Source: an uncultured Akkermansia sp. (GTDB lineage Bacteria; Verrucomicrobiota; Verrucomicrobiia; Verrucomicrobiales; Akkermansiaceae). From it: a DNA stretch of 50,489 nucleotides. Numbering within the stretch: the first letter of the stretch is position 1; each line of letters starts with the position of its first letter. This document shows, in pieces, positions 1 to 9,700 of the stretch. The translations under genes and the position numbers were made by a program. The notes below the pieces were generated by a model. The model did no database searches. It saw only the letters and a list, made by a program, of their open reading frames with translations, and was not told the DNA's origin. The stretch lies in assembly GCA_947589295.1 (NCBI GenBank), contig CANQBZ010000014.1, forward strand, positions 1-50,489, written 5' to 3'.

Positions 1-269
1 GTCGCTTCGTGGTAATCGGTCGGGTAACTCTTCACCGTCCGAATCTCAAAGAGATCACCGCCGGTGATGGCGTGGATATTCTTTGCGAGGGCGGCCGTGT
101 TCCCGACGGACAGGTTCACGATGTCTCCGGACACGTAATTTTGTCCGGCACGCGAGTAATACGCGATCAACACCTTCTTTCCGGCAAGCGGGTTATTCGG
201 TGTGGTCTCTGCCTGGGTCATTGTCAATGCGCTCATAAGTCCGATAATCAGGGTGAGTAGTTTCTTCAT
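1..269 (-). CDS. Secreted flavodoxin-like protein (partial, 3' end outside window)
   Basis: The reading frame enters from the left edge and starts at the ATG read back from 269; an in-frame ATG lies two codons earlier (275). The first 20 or so residues (MKKLLTLIIGLMSALTMTQA) form a signal peptide ending TQA. They are followed by LAGKKVLIAYYSRAG, a flavodoxin-type first beta strand and phosphate loop, and later by ALAKNIHAITGGDLFEI, which is typical of the flavodoxin_4 type. The protein is therefore probably an exported FMN-binding flavodoxin. It lies 16 nt downstream of the FMN reductase-like gene on the same strand, so the two are probably co-transcribed and may form a redox pair. There is no good Shine-Dalgarno; a TATAAA lies 9 nt before the ATG at 275 but has no convincing -35. 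Confidence 0.75.
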   Translation of the reverse strand, partial: MKKLLTLIIGLMSALTMTQAETTPNNPLAGKKVLIAYYSRAGQNYVSGDIVNLSVGNTAALAKNIHAITGGDLFEIRTVKSYPTDYHEA

Positions 270-285
270 GATCATTTTCGTTGTT

Positions 286-819
286 TTATAATTTTTTGCC
301 GAGTTCATACGCCATTTGTGGATATTGGGAATGCTGCGTCATAGATGGCGTACCACATCCCTTGCCCAGCACCATACCCTGATCTTTCAGGTTCAGATAC
401 CGCACGAGGGTGTGATAGTGCGCTTCCAGAGCCTCAAAGGTCCACGTGTCATCGTTCCAAGCCACAGACAAAAGCGCAGACTTCATATGTTTGCTTTGAA
501 TACTGCTGTTAAATGCACAGAAACGATCAATCAGCATTTTAAGCTGCGAACTCATACCGTAATAGTAGAGAGGCGTCACAAACACCATCATATCCGCATC
601 CAGTATTTCCTGTCGGATTTCGGCTACGTCATCTTTCTGAACGCAAGGTCCCTCATACCCGCAATGGATGCAGCCGGTGCAAGGGTGGATATTGGCGTGA
701 GCAGCGTTAATTACCTGGACGCTATGTCCCGCCTCCGTTGCTCCCCGGACGAACTGCTCCGCCAGCATATTGGATGACCCCTCTTTATTGGGACTCCCTT
801 CTAGTACGATAATCTTCAT
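286..819 (-). CDS. Flavodoxin family / NADPH-dependent FMN reductase-like protein
   Basis: This is a 177-residue cytoplasmic protein. GSPNKEGSSNML near the N-terminus is the FMN phosphate-binding loop of the NADPH-dependent FMN reductase/flavodoxin_2 fold. A cysteine-rich stretch (PCTGCIHCGYEGPC, about residues 47-60) and FVTPLYYYGMSSQLKMLIDR match the iron-sulfur flavoprotein-like family in which the second segment lines the FMN site. A full ISF-type cluster motif was not verified. The gene leads a two-gene operon with the exported flavodoxin downstream. A MerR/SoxR-like promoter dyad lies 36-54 bp upstream, which suggests induction by redox or electrophile stress. The regulator itself is not in the window. 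Confidence 0.82.
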   Translation of the reverse strand: MKIIVLEGSPNKEGSSNMLAEQFVRGATEAGHSVQVINAAHANIHPCTGCIHCGYEGPCVQKDDVAEIRQEILDADMMVFVTPLYYYGMSSQLKMLIDRFCAFNSSIQSKHMKSALLSVAWNDDTWTFEALEAHYHTLVRYLNLKDQGMVLGKGCGTPSMTQHSQYPQMAYELGKKL

Positions 820-848
820 AGCGTCTTTTTTGTCATAGCTTCCCCCTT

Positions 849-876
849 TCTATACCCTCAACTCACTTGAGGGCAA
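849..876 (-). promoter_or_regulatory. MerR/SoxR-type promoter with operator dyad
   Basis: Read on the minus strand: TTGCCC (-35, 876-871), 16-bp gap, TATAGA (-10, 854-849). The gap region is occupied by a 7-bp perfect dyad, CCCTCAA - 5 nt - TTGAGGG (855-873). A CCTCAA/TTGAGG dyad between -35 and -10 is the arrangement used by MerR-family activators such as SoxR. It faces the FMN reductase-flavodoxin pair. On the plus strand the same dyad is followed by seven Ts, so a weak terminator is an alternative reading. Confidence 0.6.
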
Positions 877-953
877 GTTTTTTTCACGACAAGGAAGTGA
901 ATTCGACCCTCCTACCTTCGCTGCAAATCCGGCTATACTTTCTGTTCGCCTTT

Positions 954-1568
954 TCAATCGGGTTCAATGAGAATTAGATCGTGAATGTAGAAATAATTGT
1001 CCTTGCCCTCATATATCACCATATTATGTTGAGTACGGCCGTGGCGCCAAACGAAATCCGTTCTTCGCCACAGTGTAAAATGGGTCTCAAAATCCTCGCT
1101 GTAGGAATGATCCAAAGGGCCGTGAGCCCACTCACTCCAGCTCATGACTTCGCTCACTTGGCGGCGGAATTGCTCCGCCTTCTGCGTGTCCGTGAAGTGA
1201 ATCACGTAGGCGCAGACATGCTCGTTGAATTGGTGGTGTGCCGGATCCCCGCCTGCCAACACCTCCACTCCGTCAGAAATCGAAAAACACTCATCAAAAT
1301 GATCCTCTGTCCACGACGGAGGATCATGCGGAACGTAACGCGCCAAAAAACTCATGCCAATGCTTCCGAACATAGCAAAGAAGACAGTCCAACAAAGCAG
1401 CAGAATTCCCAAAACTGCAACGATGAGAGGAGAAAGGGCGACGCTTATCCATCGATGTCCCTTGACAAAGTTCCAGAGCATCTTTCTTTTCGTCAACACC
1501 ACCCACACGAGAACAATCAGCGGAGAAAGGAAAACAAGCAGCTGAAGGAAGTTCCAAACAAAACGCAT
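954..1568 (-). CDS. Hypothetical membrane protein, two N-terminal TM helices
   Basis: I do not recognise a family. The 204-residue protein has two hydrophobic segments near the N-terminus (about residues 3-26 and 40-70), followed by a soluble domain rich in H, W and D. I start it at the ATG at 1568 rather than at the in-frame GTG at 1589. A near-perfect promoter (TTGACA, 17 bp, TATTGT) has its -10 exactly 6 nt before that ATG, and the GTG would lie upstream of the -10 box. The gene is divergent from the BASS transporter and shares a 250-bp intergenic region with it. Confidence 0.65.
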   Translation of the reverse strand: MRFVWNFLQLLVFLSPLIVLVWVVLTKRKMLWNFVKGHRWISVALSPLIVAVLGILLLCWTVFFAMFGSIGMSFLARYVPHDPPSWTEDHFDECFSISDGVEVLAGGDPAHHQFNEHVCAYVIHFTDTQKAEQFRRQVSEVMSWSEWAHGPLDHSYSEDFETHFTLWRRTDFVWRHGRTQHNMVIYEGKDNYFYIHDLILIEPD

Positions 1569-1574
1569 GGTAGC

Positions 1575-1603
1575 ACAATATCTTCTCACTGTACCCCTGT
1601 CAA
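1575..1603 (-). promoter_or_regulatory. Promoter of the small membrane protein gene (leaderless geometry)
   Basis: TTGACA at 1603-1598, 17-bp spacer, TATTGT at 1580-1575, then 6 nt to the ATG at 1568. Transcription would start at or next to the A of the start codon. The position of the -10 decides the translation start. Confidence 0.65.
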
Positions 1604-1631
1604 GCAGTATCGTTCATCATAAAATGCTTCT

Positions 1632-1680
1632 TTTTGAAAATAGTCTTTCCGATTTTCCTTGTCAATTCCTATTTTCAAAA
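1632..1680. repeat. 12-bp perfect inverted repeat between divergent promoters
   Basis: Arms TTTTGAAAATAG (1632-1643) and CTATTTTCAAAA (1669-1680) are separated by 25 bp. They lie in the AT-rich gap between the divergent promoters of the small membrane protein (about 1575-1603) and the BASS transporter (1822-1849). This could be an operator for a dimeric regulator or a hairpin in a longer transcript. No T-run follows the right arm. Confidence 0.6.
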
Positions 1681-1821
1681 TCTCTTAAAATTAGATCAAA
1701 TTGAAAGTAGCTATCTCGTGGTCTCCCCTTTCGAACAGCCCGTGCCGAGGATAAAAAACTGGTCATCTTATTTTTTGCAGCCCCATTTCCTCATTCAGTG
1801 ACACTGCCATTCTCCAATTTC

Positions 1822-1849
1822 TTGACTCAGGGGAAAACGCTTGTATAAT
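1822..1849 (+). promoter_or_regulatory. Promoter of the BASS transporter
   Basis: TTGACT (1822-1827), 16-bp spacer, TATAAT (1844-1849). The ATG follows after 11 nt, so the 5' leader would be only about 4-5 nt and cannot carry a Shine-Dalgarno. Confidence 0.75.
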
Positions 1850-1860
1850 GCGGGGCGATC

Positions 1861-2760
1861 ATGCTGCGGGCGCTCAAAAAGTGGGGATTACTGATTTCCT
1901 TTGTTGTGGGAGGAGTGCTGCCGGAGCTGCATGAATACTCATGGCTGATGCCGTATTTCGTAGGGATCATGCTCATGATCACCCTCACGGGGATGGAGGT
2001 AGCAGAGCTTCGTCCGCGACGCGAGCATTTCCTGCTTCTCGTGGCCAATCTCTTCATGGGCCTCGTACCATGGGGAATCCTCCATCTGCTCGAGTATGAG
2101 GAACTCGCAGAATCAGCTTTCCTCTCATGCATTGTGGGAGCCGCAGCAAGTAGTCCGGTCGTGGTGCATCTGCTGGGTGGAAAATCGGAATTCGCCGCCG
2201 TGGCTCTCCTGCTCAACAGCGTGATGGCATCCATCGTCATTCCTGTCTTTACCCCTTTCACCATCACGCCGCACACCGGGCTCAGCCTCTCTCGCATGCA
2301 GCTCTTCTTCGTGGTGCTGGATCAAGTACTCATCATGCTGATACTGCCGTGCATTGCCGCCGCGCTCCTGCGCTGGCTGCTGCCGGGCAGCAAGGTGGTG
2401 AGTCGCAAGTTGGGCGGTTTTTCACTCTTCCTCTGGATGCTCAGCATGGCGCTCGTCTCTGCTACGGGCGTCACCCGCATCTCTGAGACAGATGCTTCAT
2501 TCGACCAAATCCTGCCCTACTTCATCCTCGCGGCCGTCTTGTGCACCTGCGGGTTCTGCATTGGGCGCTTCATCGGCGGTAAAAAATACGGACGAGAGGT
2601 CGGGCAATGCCTCGGTCAGAAAAACACCGCAGTCGGGATCTACCTCGGGCTATGCTACTGCGCCCCGCTCGTTTTCCTCGGTCCCACCCTGCACCTTCTC
2701 TGCCAGCACATTTTCAACACCTGGCAATTTGTCCGCTCTTCAACCCGTAAGCCTTGTTAA
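1861..2760 (+). CDS. BASS (bile acid:sodium symporter) family transporter
   Basis: This 299-residue integral inner-membrane protein has eight to ten hydrophobic segments. Residues around CLGQKNTAVGIYLGL near the C-terminus match the conserved E/Q-x-G-x-Q-N-T crossover segment of the bile acid:sodium symporter fold, and the segment SPVVVHLLGG matches the inverted-repeat counterpart. The family imports organic anions coupled to sodium (bile acids, pantothenate, keto acids); the substrate cannot be told from sequence. The start is fixed by the strong promoter 11 nt upstream; a later Met would cut into the first helix. It converges on the NlpC-like gene with a 42-bp gap. Confidence 0.8.
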   Translation: MLRALKKWGLLISFVVGGVLPELHEYSWLMPYFVGIMLMITLTGMEVAELRPRREHFLLLVANLFMGLVPWGILHLLEYEELAESAFLSCIVGAAASSPVVVHLLGGKSEFAAVALLLNSVMASIVIPVFTPFTITPHTGLSLSRMQLFFVVLDQVLIMLILPCIAAALLRWLLPGSKVVSRKLGGFSLFLWMLSMALVSATGVTRISETDASFDQILPYFILAAVLCTCGFCIGRFIGGKKYGREVGQCLGQKNTAVGIYLGLCYCAPLVFLGPTLHLLCQHIFNTWQFVRSSTRKPC

Positions 2761-2802
2761 ACGCTGCACCCGGATGCGCACGAAAGGCTTCCCTTGTGCA
2801 AC

Positions 2803-3589
2803 TTAACGGCCTCGTCCTATTCCACAGCGGCGACAAACCTCGGGGAAGGAGAAGTCATGGGTAAGCATAGCAGCCAGCCAGGGATCATGTACGGGGAGAG
2901 ACGGCGCCAATGCGATACGCTCGGGATGGGTCACGCGCGTGAAGATCAAATGGCGGATCGATGAGAGAGGGAGAGTACGGACGCCGTAGCCACCGGGTTT
3001 GTTGGCCGACCAGAAGCGGATGTGGGGCAGCCCTCGCAGCTGCTCAAGGCCGAGAAAGACAACGAGGTGCCCACGCTCTTGCGCTCCAATTTGAGAAGAG
3101 AAGAATATTTTAAGAAAATCACCCGGGAGAGCGAGTTTCGGATCGGTAAAATTGAAGCCGGCACGGAGGTCGTGCACCCACTTGGCGCATCCCGGTCCGT
3201 TGGAATTGAAGCGTCCCCAGCTCAAATAGCCGTCTGGATGCGTCTCCTCCACCCGCAACGACTCCCAGACCTGAGCCGAAAAGACACGCCCCCCCCTGTT
3301 CCGCCTCCCAGGAGCCAAGGGCACGCAGCAGCGCCATGTAGCATGCGGCGGAACAGAAGGAGGGCGAAGCCTCGCGCGGAGCAACGACGAGCTGTCGGGA
3401 GCGTTGCTGCCACACAATTCCCGAACGAGCGAGACGCACTTCCGCCGCGCGGTCAGAGGCATAGCCGCCTCCGGTTGGCATGCTTTGCACAGCATGCAAA
3501 ATATGCGGATTGAGAGGAGCAGCCCACACCTGCACCAAGGCAAGCAAAGCCAAACAAAGCCACGCTAACCCACGCTGTCGCAAGGTCAT
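2803..3589 (-). pseudogene. Secreted NlpC/P60-like hydrolase, frameshifted in an 8-base G run
   Basis: The N-terminal frame starts at 3589 with a signal peptide (MTLRQRGLAWLCLALLALVQVWA) and a probable catalytic segment, PSFCSAACYMALLRAL. It goes out of frame at a run of eight Gs (minus strand; C run 3289-3296). The continuation sits in another frame, from RVFSAQVWESL through PGDFLKIFF, ERGHLVVFLG and FWSAN to the stop at 2803. The Cys in FCSA followed by a GH motif in a beta strand suggests a papain-like NlpC/P60 amidase fold. That assignment is tentative. Removing one G (8 to 7) would give one 261-codon frame. The start overlaps the RND pump stop by 4 bp (ATGA), so it is the last gene of the pump operon. 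It may be a true lesion, phase variation, or a sequencing error. Confidence 0.6.
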
Positions 3590-6500
3590 GACTGTTCTTC
3601 CTCCAGTTTGGAGTAGGCAAAGACCTCATCCGGATCATCCCCACGCTGCGGCTTCGACACCTTGCTGCGGAAAAGCTTCATGATGGCCACAAAGGAGCAA
3701 GGCACGAAAAACACGCCGATACCTGTGGCAATCGACATGCCAATGACAACCACCACGCCGATGGCATTGCGGGCGAGAGCGCCGGATCCCTCCGCCGTCA
3801 CCAGCGGCACGCAGCCGAGAATGAAGGCAAAGGATGTCATGAGAATGGGACGCAGACGCAAGCGAGCCGCCGTGACAGCTGCATCCAGCAGGCTCAGTCC
3901 ACGCTCCATCTGCAGCACCGCATACTCCACAATCAGAATCGCATTCTTGGCCGCCAGTCCCACGAGCATCACCAGCCCGATCTGCGCGTACAAATTGAGA
4001 TCCACGCCGAAGATCCACAAGCCGATGAACGCCCCAAGGACCGCCACCGGCACGGAAAGGAAAATAGCCAGCGGCAGCGTCCATTTCTCGTACAACGCCG
4101 CCATAATCAGGAATGCGAACAAGCCGGAGAGAGCAAAAATGGAACCGAGTCCCAAGCCCTCCTGCACCTTCTTCTCCTGGAAGCTCATGTCGATGTAGTC
4201 GATGGCATACTTCGTGGTATCCATCGTCTCATTGAAGCAGGTCTCCACAGCTTCCATCGCCTGCGCAGTGGAGTAGCCCTCGGCCGGGGTCACGTTGATG
4301 CACGCGGCGTTGTAGTTGTTCATGTGGAAAACGAACTCCGTATCGGCAATATCCTTGATGGTGACAAGCGTGCTGAGCGGCACAGATTCACCAACATTGT
4401 TGCGCACGTAGAAGTTGGCGATTTGGTCAGTATTGACGCGGCTGGAGCCGGCCGCCTGCAGGTACACTTGCCACTGCTGACCAAACTTCGTGAAGTAATT
4501 GACAAATTGCGAGCCGTTGAAGCACTGCAGCAGCGCGTTGGCGGCAGAGTAATCCACCCCTTGCGCCAGGCACTTGTCCTTATCAATGGCAATGCTCTTC
4601 TGCGGCACCTGCGGAAGCATCATGTCCGAGGCCACCGCAATGGCCGGGTACTTACGCAGAGCCTCCTCATAACGTTGGGCTTGGGCGTAAAGCGCCTGCA
4701 CCCCCTGCCCCTCCAAATCTTCCAGAATCACGGATACGCCATTGCCCGTGCCGACGCCCGGAATGGCCGGCGGACTGGTAACGAAAGTCACGCCATCCGC
4801 CCCGGAAAGCATGAGCGCCGTGGTGAGCCGCCTCTGCACATCCGCTGCGGTGGGGCGTTTGCCATTATCCATCACCGGACGATCCTTGTAATCCTTGAGC
4901 TTCACGAAATAGGTCATCGCGTTGGTGGTTTGCACGTCGATGATGAGATTCATACCAATGATGGAAATGATATTCTCCGTGGCAGAGTCTTGGGCAAGCG
5001 TTTTCTCGACCGTCACGGTCTGCTCGGTGAGGCGCTGCATCGACACGCCGGGCTTCATAATGACGCCGCAGAGCAGGAATCCCTGGTCCTCATCCGGCAA
5101 GAAGCCGCCGGGCACCTGCTTGGAAACCGGCCATATACAGAGGGCAAGGGCGGCGAGAAGAGGCATAGAAAGGATGAGATGCCGGCACATAAAGCCGCAG
5201 GCGGCCGCAAAGCCAGCTGCGAGTTTTTCATACCCGCGGTTGAACAAATTGTACAGCGGGGTGAGCACCGAATGCCCTTCCGACTTCGGTTTGAGCAAGA
5301 GCGCCGAAAGCGCCGGCGAAAGCGAAAGCGCATTGAAAGCGGAAATGAGCATCGACACCGCAATCGTCACCGCGAACTGCTGGAACAGCGTACCCGTGAT
5401 TCCCGGCAGCAACACAGAAGGCAAAAACACCGCCGCCAGCACCAACGCGATAGCCACCACCGGACCGCTCACTTCCTTCATGGCGGCAAAGGTGGCCTGC
5501 CGTGCGCTCATGCCGCTCTCCATGTGCGCCTCCACCGCCTCCACCACCACAATAGCGTCATCCACCACCAGGCCGATGGCGAGTACCATGCCGAGTAGGC
5601 AGATCGTGTTCAGAGAAAAGCCCAGAATGGGGAAAAAGCAGAATGTCGTGACCAATGAAACCGGCACGGCGATGAGCGGGATGAGCGTGGCACGCCACCC
5701 CTGCAGGAACACGAACACCACAATCGCCACCAGCACGAGAGCCTCGAAGAGCGTAACCACAATTTCGTGGATGGAGTCCACCACCGGAGTCGTCGTGTCC
5801 AGAGCGATGAAACCGCGCATCCCCTCCGGCATCACTTTTTCTTTCTGCGCAAAAAGTTCGCGCAAGCTCTCGGCCGTTTCCAGCGCGTTGGCGTCCGCCG
5901 ATTGATAGATGGCGAGCGCGGTGGCGGGCTGGCTGTTCACCCGCCCGGCCAGCGAGTAACTCTGCGATCCCAATTCAATGCGCGCAATATCACGCAAGTG
6001 CACGGCCTGCGCTCCCTGCTGCCGCACGATGATGTCTTCAAACTCCTCCACAGACTCCATGCGTCCCTTGTTACGGATGGTGTAGGTGAACTCCTGACCG
6101 TCCGGCATGGGCTCCGCGCCCACGGCGCCGCCCGGGTTGATGGCATTCTGCGTGTTCACCGCGTTGTACACCTCCTGCACGGAAATGCCCTTCTGCGCCA
6201 TCTTCTCGCTGTCCAACCAAATACGCACCGCGTAAAGCCCGCCGAACACCATCACATCGCCCACGCCCTTCACGCGCTTCACCGGATCCACCAGGTTGAT
6301 GTACGCATAGCCCGTCAGGTCGATGGGGTTAAAGAAGCCCTGCGGCGAATCCAGCGCGTACATCATGAGCGGCAACCCCGGGGACTGCATGATGGTCACC
6401 CCCATCTGCGCCACAGTCGAGGGAAGCTGGGAAGTAGCCTGACTGTAGCGCATATAGGTGAGCTGCTGGTCAATGTTGGCATCCGTTCCCGGCTCGAAAA

Positions 6501-6777
6501 CAACGTTGATGCTGCAGGTTCCGTTGTTGGACGAGGTAGAGTTCATGTAATCCATGCCCTCAATGCCGGAGAGTTGCAGCTCGATGGGCGTAGCCACGGA
6601 ATCCGCCACTTCCTGCGCATTCGCGCCGGGGTATGTCGCGCTCAAATTGATCGTGACAGGGGCAATATCCGGGTACTGCGAAATGGGCAGACTCGCCATA
6701 CTGATGAGCCCGAGCAACGTCGTGACAATGGCGATAACCGCCGCAATAATGGGGTGTTTAATAAAGAATGGTGACAT
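3586..6777 (-). CDS. RND efflux transporter, AcrB/HAE1 family permease
   Basis: The 1,063-residue inner-membrane pump has the normal family length. It starts MSPFFIKHPIIAAVIAIV (TM1) and carries two large periplasmic loops. GLVVDDAIVVVE in TM4 holds the two proton-relay aspartates and GLAAKNAILIVEYA in TM10 holds the relay lysine. The porter loop GMDYMNSTSSNNG and the PGANAQEVADSVATPIE segment are typical HAE1 features. It works as a trimer, expelling hydrophobic drugs, detergents or bile-type compounds by proton antiport. It lies 16 nt downstream of the fused adaptor gene and overlaps the next gene by 4 bp. No TolC-type outer-membrane factor is encoded in the operon, so one must come from elsewhere. 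Confidence 0.95.
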   Translation of the reverse strand: MSPFFIKHPIIAAVIAIVTTLLGLISMASLPISQYPDIAPVTINLSATYPGANAQEVADSVATPIELQLSGIEGMDYMNSTSSNNGTCSINVVFEPGTDANIDQQLTYMRYSQATSQLPSTVAQMGVTIMQSPGLPLMMYALDSPQGFFNPIDLTGYAYINLVDPVKRVKGVGDVMVFGGLYAVRIWLDSEKMAQKGISVQEVYNAVNTQNAINPGGAVGAEPMPDGQEFTYTIRNKGRMESVEEFEDIIVRQQGAQAVHLRDIARIELGSQSYSLAGRVNSQPATALAIYQSADANALETAESLRELFAQKEKVMPEGMRGFIALDTTTPVVDSIHEIVVTLFEALVLVAIVVFVFLQGWRATLIPLIAVPVSLVTTFCFFPILGFSLNTICLLGMVLAIGLVVDDAIVVVEAVEAHMESGMSARQATFAAMKEVSGPVVAIALVLAAVFLPSVLLPGITGTLFQQFAVTIAVSMLISAFNALSLSPALSALLLKPKSEGHSVLTPLYNLFNRGYEKLAAGFAAACGFMCRHLILSMPLLAALALCIWPVSKQVPGGFLPDEDQGFLLCGVIMKPGVSMQRLTEQTVTVEKTLAQDSATENIISIIGMNLIIDVQTTNAMTYFVKLKDYKDRPVMDNGKRPTAADVQRRLTTALMLSGADGVTFVTSPPAIPGVGTGNGVSVILEDLEGQGVQALYAQAQRYEEALRKYPAIAVASDMMLPQVPQKSIAIDKDKCLAQGVDYSAANALLQCFNGSQFVNYFTKFGQQWQVYLQAAGSSRVNTDQIANFYVRNNVGESVPLSTLVTIKDIADTEFVFHMNNYNAACINVTPAEGYSTAQAMEAVETCFNETMDTTKYAIDYIDMSFQEKKVQEGLGLGSIFALSGLFAFLIMAALYEKWTLPLAIFLSVPVAVLGAFIGLWIFGVDLNLYAQIGLVMLVGLAAKNAILIVEYAVLQMERGLSLLDAAVTAARLRLRPILMTSFAFILGCVPLVTAEGSGALARNAIGVVVVIGMSIATGIGVFFVPCSFVAIMKLFRSKVSKPQRGDDPDEVFAYSKLEEEQS

Positions 6778-6793
6778 CGTATGAAAGGGGTGA

Positions 6794-9700
6794 TTATTTC
6801 TCTTCGGGTTGAGCCGTTGCTCCGTGCTGATCTACCGGCAGGTTGGATGAAGAACTGTCGCCGCTTCCATCCGCCGTCACAGACTCCACGACCGTTCTCG
6901 GAGGGCTGTAATGGAATGGCGTCGGATTAAGCTTGTTGGCCTGAGACCCGCTCTGCATATTGGCGGCAAAGGCCTGGGCAGCCATCAGAGATCCCTCCAC
7001 CACCACCGGTACATTGTTCATATCCTGGTAGCCAAGTTCCTTGAGCGCCATTTCCAGCACCGAAGCCGCCCCCTGCGAAGCGGCAATGAGGTCCAGCTCG
7101 TCCTTTGCGCCGAGCATCCGGAGCGCCGCGCCGCGCATATCCTTCGTTCCGGTTTCCTTGAGCAAGAGTTCATCCCAATCTGCCACGTCTGCCTTCTGCG
7201 GGGCATCGTCCGGCAACTGCTTCTTGGCGTATTTTTCGAGAAGCTCGCGGCTGTTCTGCAGATTCGCCTGCTTGAGCAAGAAGTCCTTCCAATTTTCCAC
7301 TCCGGCGCCGCCCAGCACCACAGATTCCAGGCTGGGAGCCTTGCTCTTAGCCAAAATCATCGCCGCCACCAGATTGCGATCCACATCCACGATCTGCATG
7401 GGTTGCACCGGCCCCGGCTTGCCCTCCGCATCCGGCACGGCCACATTTACAATCGAACCTCGCGTGATGGGCAACATCTGCGGCGCGCCATCCGGCCGCA
7501 CCAGCACGAGCATGTCTCGTCCCTGCGCACTCATCGGCGCCCGCGCCGGCACCAAGTAGGCGCCTCTCACACTGTTCATGCCGGCGCGCACGCGTACCGA
7601 CATACCGCTGCGCAAGCCTCCGTCCTTGTTGTCCACGTGTCCCACCACCTTCAGCGTGCCCGTGGAACGATTCAGCGCATTGTCGGCAGACACCACCTCT
7701 CCCCGCTCGGGGTAAACCGTACCATCCCCCAGCACCAGCTCAAAACCGGGCTTTTCATCTCCACCGTGGCGATCCTGCAGCGTCTCGAAAGCGGCAATTC
7801 CACTCAATGCTCCCTTGCCGCTCACTTGGAAATCCACACGCATGGGGTTGATGGAGGAGAGAGTGACGAGAGGCTCCGGATCCGTCGGCGACACCAATGC
7901 GCCGATGGATGGCTTGTGGATGCCAACCCGCCCGTCAAAGGGCGCGCGCACCTCGGTGTACGCCAAGTTAATCTCCGCAAGCTTAAGAGCCGCCTCCATC
8001 TGGGAAATGGCCGCCTTTGCCTTGAGGACGCCCGCCTCATTCATCTGAATGGCGCTGCGCGCATCGGTGAGCGTCTTGTCGGAAATCGCGCCGGGCGAAG
8101 TCTTGTTCAGCTTGTCGTAGCGTTGAAAATCCTGTTGGGCGCGCTCCAACTGAGAGAGGGCCCGCTGGTAACTCGCCTTGGCTATGAGCAAATTGGCGCG
8201 AGCTTCCTCAACGGCGGCCTCGTAGGGAGCAGGATCAATTGTGAAGAGGCGATCTCCTTTTTTCACAAGCGAACCATCGCGAAAATGCTGTTCCTTGACG
8301 AAACCGCTCACCTGCGGGTGAATATCGGTCTCCTCCACCCCGCGCAGCGTACCGAACCACTCATCCGTTACTTGCACATCCTGCCGCAGCAGCGGCGTTA
8401 CCTTCACGGGAATCGGCGGCATCGTCGGCTTCACATCCGGCTTATCCTCGGCTACCACGCTCTTGCCCTGCGAGGCTGCGGCAACCGCCGGCAACATCTG
8501 CGGTCGGTAGCTGAACTTCGCGGGGGTAATAGTGCCGCGCGGTTGTTTGCTCTCGGCGCTCAATCGGCTGTTGGCCGAGGAGATATTGGAGGCATGCACG
8601 GCGTTGACTTCATCGGCCACGACAAGGGCTTGGGCAGGCTCCTCATAACCCAGGCTGCGCAGAACCTCCGGGAGAGGCGTATGCAGACCTTCCACCGCCA
8701 CCATCTGTTGTTCCGAGCGATATCCCCCTTCCTCCTGCACCGTCACAGGATATTTCCCTTGAATGACAACGGGCACCATGTGCGGCTCATTTTTTGCGTC
8801 CACCACAATGATAAAGTCATTGCGCAGCACGCTGCGAATCGATTGCTCGGGCACCAAAAAAACATGCTTGCGCTGCAGGGGGATGCGCACGCGCACCGGC
8901 ATGCCTCCACGCAACAAATGATCCGGGTTGGTCACTTCGCCCTCCACCGTGATGAGCCCCGACGCACCCACCTTGCTCTCCATCGCCGTGAGTTTCCCCT
9001 TCTGAGGGAACACGCTCCCATCCTCCAGCAAAATATCCACCGGAGGTGGGGGCGGCAGCGTGCTCTTGCCGCCGTTGGCCAAGTCGCCGTACTTGCGGAG
9101 CGCATCGATCATGTGGTCGCTGTTGATGCCGAACTCGAGCCGCACCGTATCCACGGCTGTTATGTTGGCAAGCTTGGTGGCCGGGCTCACCAGATCGCCG
9201 GTGGAGACCTCCGCCGTGCTCATGATCCCGGCGTAGGGAGCGCGGACAACAGTGTACTCCAAGTTAATTTTCGCCTTGTCCACGGCTGCCTTGTTCTGCT
9301 CAACGGTAGCCAGAGCGGCGTCCAACGAGGCTTTCGCGGCGCGCAGGCGGTGGTTTGCATCGTTGAGCTCCTTCTCGGAAACAGCGCCATTGCTCACCAG
9401 CGGCGCGTAGCGGTCCACATCCATCTGCGCCTGTTCCACAGTCGCCCGGGCCGACACCACGCCGGCCTGCGCCGCTTCCAGATTCGCCTTGGCCAGGTCG
9501 AGTTCAGCCTGGAACGTCGCCGGGTCAATGCGGAAAAGCACATCTCCCTCGTTCACATAACTCCCGTTGACGTAGTCCTGGCTGAGCAGGAAACCGGTGA
9601 CGCGCGGGTGCAGGTCCGTATCGCGGATGCCTCGCAGATACCCGAACCACTCCCCGGTATCGGTCACATCCTGTCCCATCAGGGGGAAAGTCATGACAGT

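Noticed and set aside
4324..6774. Plus-strand frames (4324-5598 and 5767-6774) opposite the RND pump
   Set aside because: They are antisense to the AcrB-type gene; histidine/arginine-rich composition indicates shadows.
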